NCBI GenBank assembly: GCA_934636305.1
Contig: CAKUAM010000008.1
Coordinates: 1-43,651 of the forward strand
From: an uncultured Oscillospiraceae bacterium
Lineage (GTDB): Bacteria > Bacillota > Clostridia > Oscillospirales > Oscillospiraceae
Direction of reading: 5' to 3'
Length of the DNA stretch: 43,651 nucleotides
Shown here: positions 39,775-43,651 of the stretch, piece after piece
Position numbering within the stretch: the stretch's first letter is position 1
How the letters are laid out: every line of letters starts with the position of its first letter
Translations under genes and position numbers: made by a program
The notes under the pieces: generated by a model
What the model saw: only the letters and a program-made list of their open reading frames with translations
Database searches by the model: none
Told to the model about the DNA's origin: nothing

Positions 39775-40995
39775 ATGGATAAGAGCAAAATCAAAAAAAT
39801 TGTACTGGCATACTCCGGCGGTCTTGACACCTCGATCATCATTCCCTGGCTGAAAGAGCATTATAACAATCCTGAGATCATTGCTGTTGCAGCAGATGTC
39901 GGCCAGGGTGACGAGCTCGACGGTCTGGAGGAAAAAGCCATCAAGACCGGTGCCAGCAAGCTCATCATCGCCGATCTGACCGACGAGATGTGCGACGAGA
40001 TTATTGTCCCGTCCATCATGATGGACGCCAAGTATGAAAAATACCTGCTGGGCACCGCATTTGCCCGCCCGGTCATCGGCAAGAAGCTTGCAGAGATTGC
40101 CCTTGCCGAGGGCGCAGACGCCATCGCCCACGGCGCAACCGGTAAGGGCAATGACCAGGTCCGGTTCGAGCTCGCCATCAAGCGCTTCGCGCCCAATATG
40201 CCCATCATCGCCCCGTGGCGTGAGTGGGAGATCAAATCCCGTGATGAAGAAATCGATTATGCCGAGGCGCACAATGTCCCGCTGAAGATTTCCCGTGAAA
40301 CCAACTACTCCAAGGACAAGAACCTGTGGCACCTGAGCCACGAGGGTCTGGATCTTGAGGATCCGGCCAACGAGCCCGATCTGGACAAGGCGCTGTTCCT
40401 GGAAATGGGCGTCTCGCCCTACCAGGCGCCCGATACCCCCACGGAGGTTTCCGTCAGCTTTGAGGCCGGCGTTCCCGTCGCTGTCAACGGAGAAAAAATG
40501 AAGGTCTCTGCGATCATCAGCAAGCTCAACAAGCTCGGCGGCGAAAACGGCATCGGCATTCTCGATATCGTGGAGAACCGTCTCATCGGCATGAAGGACC
40601 ACGGCATCTATGAGACGCCGGGCGGCACAATTCTCTATTTCGCCCATGAGCAGCTGGAAATGCTGACGCTCGATAAAGAGACGCTGCACATGAAGCAGAA
40701 ACTCTCTGTGGACTATGCCGATCTCATTTACAACGGCAAGTGGTACTCTCCCCTGCAGGAGGCGCTGACCGCATTTGCCAAGAAGTCCAACGAATTCTGC
40801 ACCGGCACAGTCAAGCTGAAGCTCTACAAGGGCAACCTGATCAACGCCGGCATCACCTCGCCGTATTCTCTGTACTCTGAGAATCTCGTCACATTCGGCG
40901 AAAGCGACTTCAACCAGGCGGAGGCTGAGGGCTTCATCAACATCTGGGGTCTGCCCACCAAGGTTCAGGCTCTGCGGGAGCAGGGGAAGCTGTAA
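39775..40995 (+). CDS. argG: Argininosuccinate synthase
   Basis: Joins citrulline and aspartate with ATP to form argininosuccinate, the penultimate step of arginine synthesis. The 406-residue protein has the PP-loop AYSGGLDTS near residues 12-20, [14 protein letters not shown] near 120-133, and [16 protein letters not shown] near 175-190. Length is typical. The start at 39775 follows GGAGGTAATCTT; an in-frame ATG 16 codons earlier lies inside the operator region and has no ribosome binding site. It is the first gene of argG-argH-argF. Confidence 0.97.
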   Translation: MDKSKIKKIVLAYSGGLDTSIIIPWLKEHYNNPEIIAVAADVGQGDELDGLEEKAIKTGASKLIIADLTDEMCDEIIVPSIMMDAKYEKYLLGTAFARPVIGKKLAEIALAEGADAIAHGATGKGNDQVRFELAIKRFAPNMPIIAPWREWEIKSRDEEIDYAEAHNVPLKISRETNYSKDKNLWHLSHEGLDLEDPANEPDLDKALFLEMGVSPYQAPDTPTEVSVSFEAGVPVAVNGEKMKVSAIISKLNKLGGENGIGILDIVENRLIGMKDHGIYETPGGTILYFAHEQLEMLTLDKETLHMKQKLSVDYADLIYNGKWYSPLQEALTAFAKKSNEFCTGTVKLKLYKGNLINAGITSPYSLYSENLVTFGESDFNQAEAEGFINIWGLPTKVQALREQGKL

Positions 40996-41022
40996 GCAAT
41001 CACGCAAGTATTCAGTTGACAA

Positions 41023-41049
41023 GGGGCCGATGCGAAAACCATCGGCCCC
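41023..41049 (+). other. Hairpin between argG and argH
   Basis: A perfect 10-bp stem (GGGGCCGATG with CATCGGCCCC) with a 7-base loop, but no T-run follows. It is more likely a transcript-processing or stability element than a full terminator, because argH has no separate promoter that I can see. Confidence 0.5.
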
Positions 41050-41079
41050 AACCCATACACAAATCAGGAAGGAAACTTT

Positions 41080-42486
41080 ATGGAAAAGCTCTGGGCCGGG
41101 CGGACAGAAACAAAGACCGCCAAGCTGGCCGACGCCTTTAACTCCTCCATCTCGGTCGATGGCCGGATGTACCAGCAGGATATTACCGGCTCCATGGCGC
41201 ATGCAGCCATGCTTGCCAAATGCCAGATCATCTCTCACGCGGACGCGGACGCCATTGTGGACGGGCTTTCCGGCATTCTGGCCGATCTGCAGTCCGGCGC
41301 GCTCCTGCTTGATCCGCAGGCAGAGGATATCCACATGTTTGTCGAGGCGGAACTCACAAAGAGAATCGGCGACGTCGGGAAGAAGCTGCACACCGCGCGC
41401 TCTCGCAACGATCAGGTTGCACTGGATGTGCGCCTGTATCTGAAGGAGGAATGCGCGCGCCTGCAGGCGCTTATCCTGGATGTAATTGCCGCGCTGCACA
41501 CGCAGGCATCCGCACACAAGGATACCATTATGCCCGGCTACACGCATCTGCAGCGCGCGCAGCCCATCACCTTCGGCCAGCAGCTGCTTGCCTATGCCAT
41601 GATGCTCGAGCGCGACTATGGCCGCGTGGCAGACGCCTGCGCGCGGATGGACGCCTCGCCCATCGGCTGCTGCGCGCTGGCCGGCACAACGTATCCGACA
41701 GACCGCATCTGGGAAGCGCAGCAGCTCGGCTTTGCCGCCGTGTGCGAAAACAGTCTTGATGGTGTGTCAGACCGGGATTTCTGCGTGGAGCTCATGAGCG
41801 CATGCGCGCTTGTCATGATGCACCTGTCCCGGCTGTCTGAAGAACTGATTCTGTGGTCAAGCTGGGAATTTCAGTTCATTGAGCTTGACGACAGCTTCAC
41901 AACAGGCTCCTCCATCATGCCGCAGAAGAAAAATCCGGATATGGCCGAGCTTTGCCGCGGCAAGACCGGCCGCGTCTATGGCGATCTGATTGCACTGCTC
42001 ACGACGCTCAAGGGTCTGCCTCTGGCCTATAACAAGGACATGCAGGAGGACAAGGAAGCAGTCTTTGACTGCGTCGACACCACGAAGCTCTGCCTGCAGA
42101 TTATGGCCCCGATGCTTCTGCGTCTGCATGCCAAACCTGAAAACATGCTGCGCGCCGCGCAGAAGGGCTTTATCAACGCCACAGATCTTGCCGACTATCT
42201 CGCCAAAAAGGGCGTTCCCTTCCGCAGCGCCTATAAAATTTCCGGGCAGCTCGTTGCATACTGCATCCAAAAGGATACCGTTCTGGAGCAGCTGCCGCTG
42301 GATGTATACAAGACATATTCCGACGTTTTTGCCGAGGATCTGTATCACGAAATCGCACTGAAAACCTGTGTGGCCCGCAGAATTTCCGCCGGCAGCACCG
42401 GCCCGGCTTCTATACAGGCGCAGCTTGACAGCGTCACAGAATTCCTTACGCAGCATCAGACAACAACAGAAAGGACAAACCCATGA
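41080..42486 (+). CDS. argH: Argininosuccinate lyase
   Basis: Splits argininosuccinate into arginine and fumarate. The 468-residue protein has the fumarase/aspartase-superfamily signature [12 protein letters not shown] near 276-287 with its catalytic Ser loop, [16 protein letters not shown] near 101-116, and the general-acid/base His in THLQRAQP (155-162). Length matches the family. The start at 41080 has GGAAGGAAAC upstream. It follows argG after an 84-base gap with a hairpin and overlaps argF in ATGA, so the three are one operon. Confidence 0.97.
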   Translation: MEKLWAGRTETKTAKLADAFNSSISVDGRMYQQDITGSMAHAAMLAKCQIISHADADAIVDGLSGILADLQSGALLLDPQAEDIHMFVEAELTKRIGDVGKKLHTARSRNDQVALDVRLYLKEECARLQALILDVIAALHTQASAHKDTIMPGYTHLQRAQPITFGQQLLAYAMMLERDYGRVADACARMDASPIGCCALAGTTYPTDRIWEAQQLGFAAVCENSLDGVSDRDFCVELMSACALVMMHLSRLSEELILWSSWEFQFIELDDSFTTGSSIMPQKKNPDMAELCRGKTGRVYGDLIALLTTLKGLPLAYNKDMQEDKEAVFDCVDTTKLCLQIMAPMLLRLHAKPENMLRAAQKGFINATDLADYLAKKGVPFRSAYKISGQLVAYCIQKDTVLEQLPLDVYKTYSDVFAEDLYHEIALKTCVARRISAGSTGPASIQAQLDSVTEFLTQHQTTTERTNP

Positions 42487-43469
42487 ATATCAAAGGACAG
42501 AGCTTTTTGAAGCTGCTTGATTTTACGCCCGACCAGATTCAGGATTTTTTGACGCTTGCCGCCAATCTGAAAGCAAAGAAAAAGGCCGGCATCCCGCACC
42601 GTCTGTGCGAGGGCAAACAGGCCGCCCTGATTTTTGAAAAGACAAGCACGCGTACGCGCTGCTCGTTCGAGGTGGCGGCACATGACCTTGGCATGACAGT
42701 CACCTATCTGGATCCGTCCGGCTCGCAGATCGGCAAAAAGGAGTCCATTGCGGACACCGCGCGCGTGCTTGGCCGCATGTATGACGGCATTGAGTATCGC
42801 GGCTACGGCCAGAGCCTTGTCGAGGAGCTTGCAAAATATGCCGGCGTTCCCGTCTGGAACGGCCTGACCAATGAATTTCATCCCACGCAGATCCTGGCGG
42901 ATTTTCTGACCATTCAGGAGCATTTTGGCGCGCTCAAGGGAAAGAAGCTTGTCTACATGGGCGACGCACGGTACAACATGGGCAACTCTCTCATGGTCGG
43001 CTGCGCAAAAATGGGCATGCACTTTGTTGCCTGTGCGCCGGAGGCGTACTTCCCTGATGCAGCGCTTGTGGATACGTGCAAAAAAATTGCCGCCCAGACA
43101 GGGGCGACACTCGAATTTGATTCCGATCCCATGCACGCAGTAACCGGCGCAGACGTGATCTACACCGATGTCTGGGTCTCCATGGGCGAGCCGGACGAGG
43201 TCTGGCAGACAAGAATCCATGATCTTCTTCCCTATCAGGTCAATGCCAGGCTCATGGCGCAGGCTGGCCCGCAGTGCCGGTTCATGCACTGCCTGCCCGC
43301 GTTCCACGATCTGCACACCACCATCGGCAAGCAGATCCACGATAAATTTGGTCTGGATGCCATGGAGGTCACAGACGAGGTCTTTGAGAGCAGCCAGTCC
43401 ATTGTCTTTGACGAGGCAGAGAACCGTATGCATACCATTAAGGCTGTTATGGCCGCAACACTGGCATAA
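42483..43469 (+). CDS. argF: Ornithine carbamoyltransferase
   Basis: Converts ornithine and carbamoyl phosphate to citrulline. The 328-residue protein has the carbamoyl-phosphate loop STRTR (55-59), HPTQ (133-136), DVWVSMGE near 231-238 with the ornithine-binding SMG, and HCLPAFHD near 274-281, which separates it from aspartate carbamoyltransferase. It overlaps argH by 4 bases. Position after argG and argH and putative ArgR control point to the biosynthetic enzyme rather than the catabolic arcB; arcA or arcC are absent from the window. Confidence 0.95.
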   Translation: MNIKGQSFLKLLDFTPDQIQDFLTLAANLKAKKKAGIPHRLCEGKQAALIFEKTSTRTRCSFEVAAHDLGMTVTYLDPSGSQIGKKESIADTARVLGRMYDGIEYRGYGQSLVEELAKYAGVPVWNGLTNEFHPTQILADFLTIQEHFGALKGKKLVYMGDARYNMGNSLMVGCAKMGMHFVACAPEAYFPDAALVDTCKKIAAQTGATLEFDSDPMHAVTGADVIYTDVWVSMGEPDEVWQTRIHDLLPYQVNARLMAQAGPQCRFMHCLPAFHDLHTTIGKQIHDKFGLDAMEVTDEVFESSQSIVFDEAENRMHTIKAVMAATLA

Positions 43470-43475
43470 ACGAAC

Positions 43476-43511
43476 CCCGGCGCAGTTTCCTTTGCTGGAG
43501 GCTGCGCCGGG
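43476..43511 (+). terminator. Hairpin after argF, possible terminator
   Basis: CCCGGCGCAG (43476-43485) pairs with CTGCGCCGGG (43502-43511). The loop is long and the T-run is missing, so termination is uncertain. Confidence 0.45.
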
Positions 43512-43563
43512 ACTGTCACTGCAACAGCGCTTCTTGCTTCTCCAACAATAGAGAACGTCATTT

Positions 43564-43651
43564 CATACTTTCTTTCTCGCTTCTCCGAGAAAGAAAGTAT
43601 GGCAAAGAAAGAGGAGCCCGGGGGATTCCGATTTCCCCCGGACCCTCGTCG
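43564..43651 (+). repeat. Hairpin-led element truncated by the window end, possibly related to the dispersed repeat
   Basis: A perfect 16-bp inverted repeat (43564-43579 with 43586-43601) ends in ATGG and is followed by CAAAGAAAGAGG, the same layout as the start of the two dispersed repeats (hairpin, ATGG, AAGAAAGGGG). A second hairpin, CCGGGGGA/TTCCCCCGG, lies near 43618-43642. Too little sequence remains to confirm homology. Confidence 0.45.

Noticed and set aside
39712..41547. 611-codon minus-strand open frame
   Set aside because: It is antisense to argG and argH and runs through their operator region.
1..43651. tRNA or rRNA genes
   Set aside because: I looked for T-loop (GGTTCGAATC-type) and rRNA core sequences while reading both strands and saw none; this was not a computed scan.

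Overview
The window is about 43.7 kb of GC-rich DNA (roughly 55-60% by eye) from an anaerobic, spore-forming member of the Clostridia, most likely an Oscillospirales gut commensal. Four observations support this: sporulation genes (spoIIGA, sigE, spoIVA and a SipL-type spoIVA partner), ferredoxin-based anaerobic redox enzymes (pyruvate:ferredoxin oxidoreductase and NfnAB) with the redox repressor Rex, a T-box leader, and AGGAGG ribosome binding sites. No phage, conjugative or antibiotic-resistance genes were seen, and no rRNA or tRNA. The species is not identifiable by reading alone.

Layout. 1-2.2 kb: 3' part of the pyruvate:ferredoxin oxidoreductase gene. 2.3-2.6 kb: copy 1 of a dispersed repeat. 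2.7-6.2 kb: small proteins, an ArsC/Spx-like protein, a secreted SLH-lysozyme and a lysophospholipase-like hydrolase. 6.2-8.7 kb: a decarboxylase-fold protein with an altered active site, coaX and a YfcE-type phosphodiesterase. 8.7-9.7 kb: three overlapping small genes of unknown function. 9.7-13.8 kb: a minus-strand run of trpS, tagO-like, mnaA/wecB and a membrane-anchored protein. 13.9-15.4 kb: gltX. 15.5-16.0 kb: a 149-bp tandem repeat. 16.0-17.8 kb: a large SipW-type secreted protein. 18-21.3 kb: spoIVA, sipL-like gene, a 90-bp MITE and a small membrane protein. 21.7-25.6 kb: rex, sigE, spoIIGA, a DUF951 gene and rarA. 25.7-26.8 kb: nth and a CBS-pair protein. 26.9-30.2 kb: nfnB, nfnA and gluQ. 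30.3-30.6 kb: repeat copy 2. 30.7-32.6 kb: asnB under an Asn-type T-box. 32.7-39.5 kb: an uncharacterised three-gene operon led by a 1527-residue multidomain protein. 39.6-43.5 kb: argG-argH-argF with ArgR-type boxes.

How the genes fit together. PFOR makes reduced ferredoxin, NfnAB links ferredoxin to NADH and NADPH, and Rex senses the NADH/NAD+ ratio. SpoIIGA activates pro-sigma-E, whose regulon in other species includes spoIVA and the spoIVA partner. TagO-like and MnaA proteins start an undecaprenyl-linked glycopolymer. argGHF converts ornithine to arginine.

The best candidate for an undescribed system is the operon at 32.7-39.5 kb. It joins an HD-domain/helical-repeat/NadD-like nucleotidylyltransferase/GNAT-like/phosphoribosyltransferase-like fusion to a lactate/malate-dehydrogenase-like protein and a flavodoxin-fold protein. 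Other notable items are a T-box whose competing hairpin covers the asnB Shine-Dalgarno, a dispersed repeat whose two copies preserve a hairpin through compensatory changes, and a DAP-decarboxylase-like protein lacking the PLP lysine.
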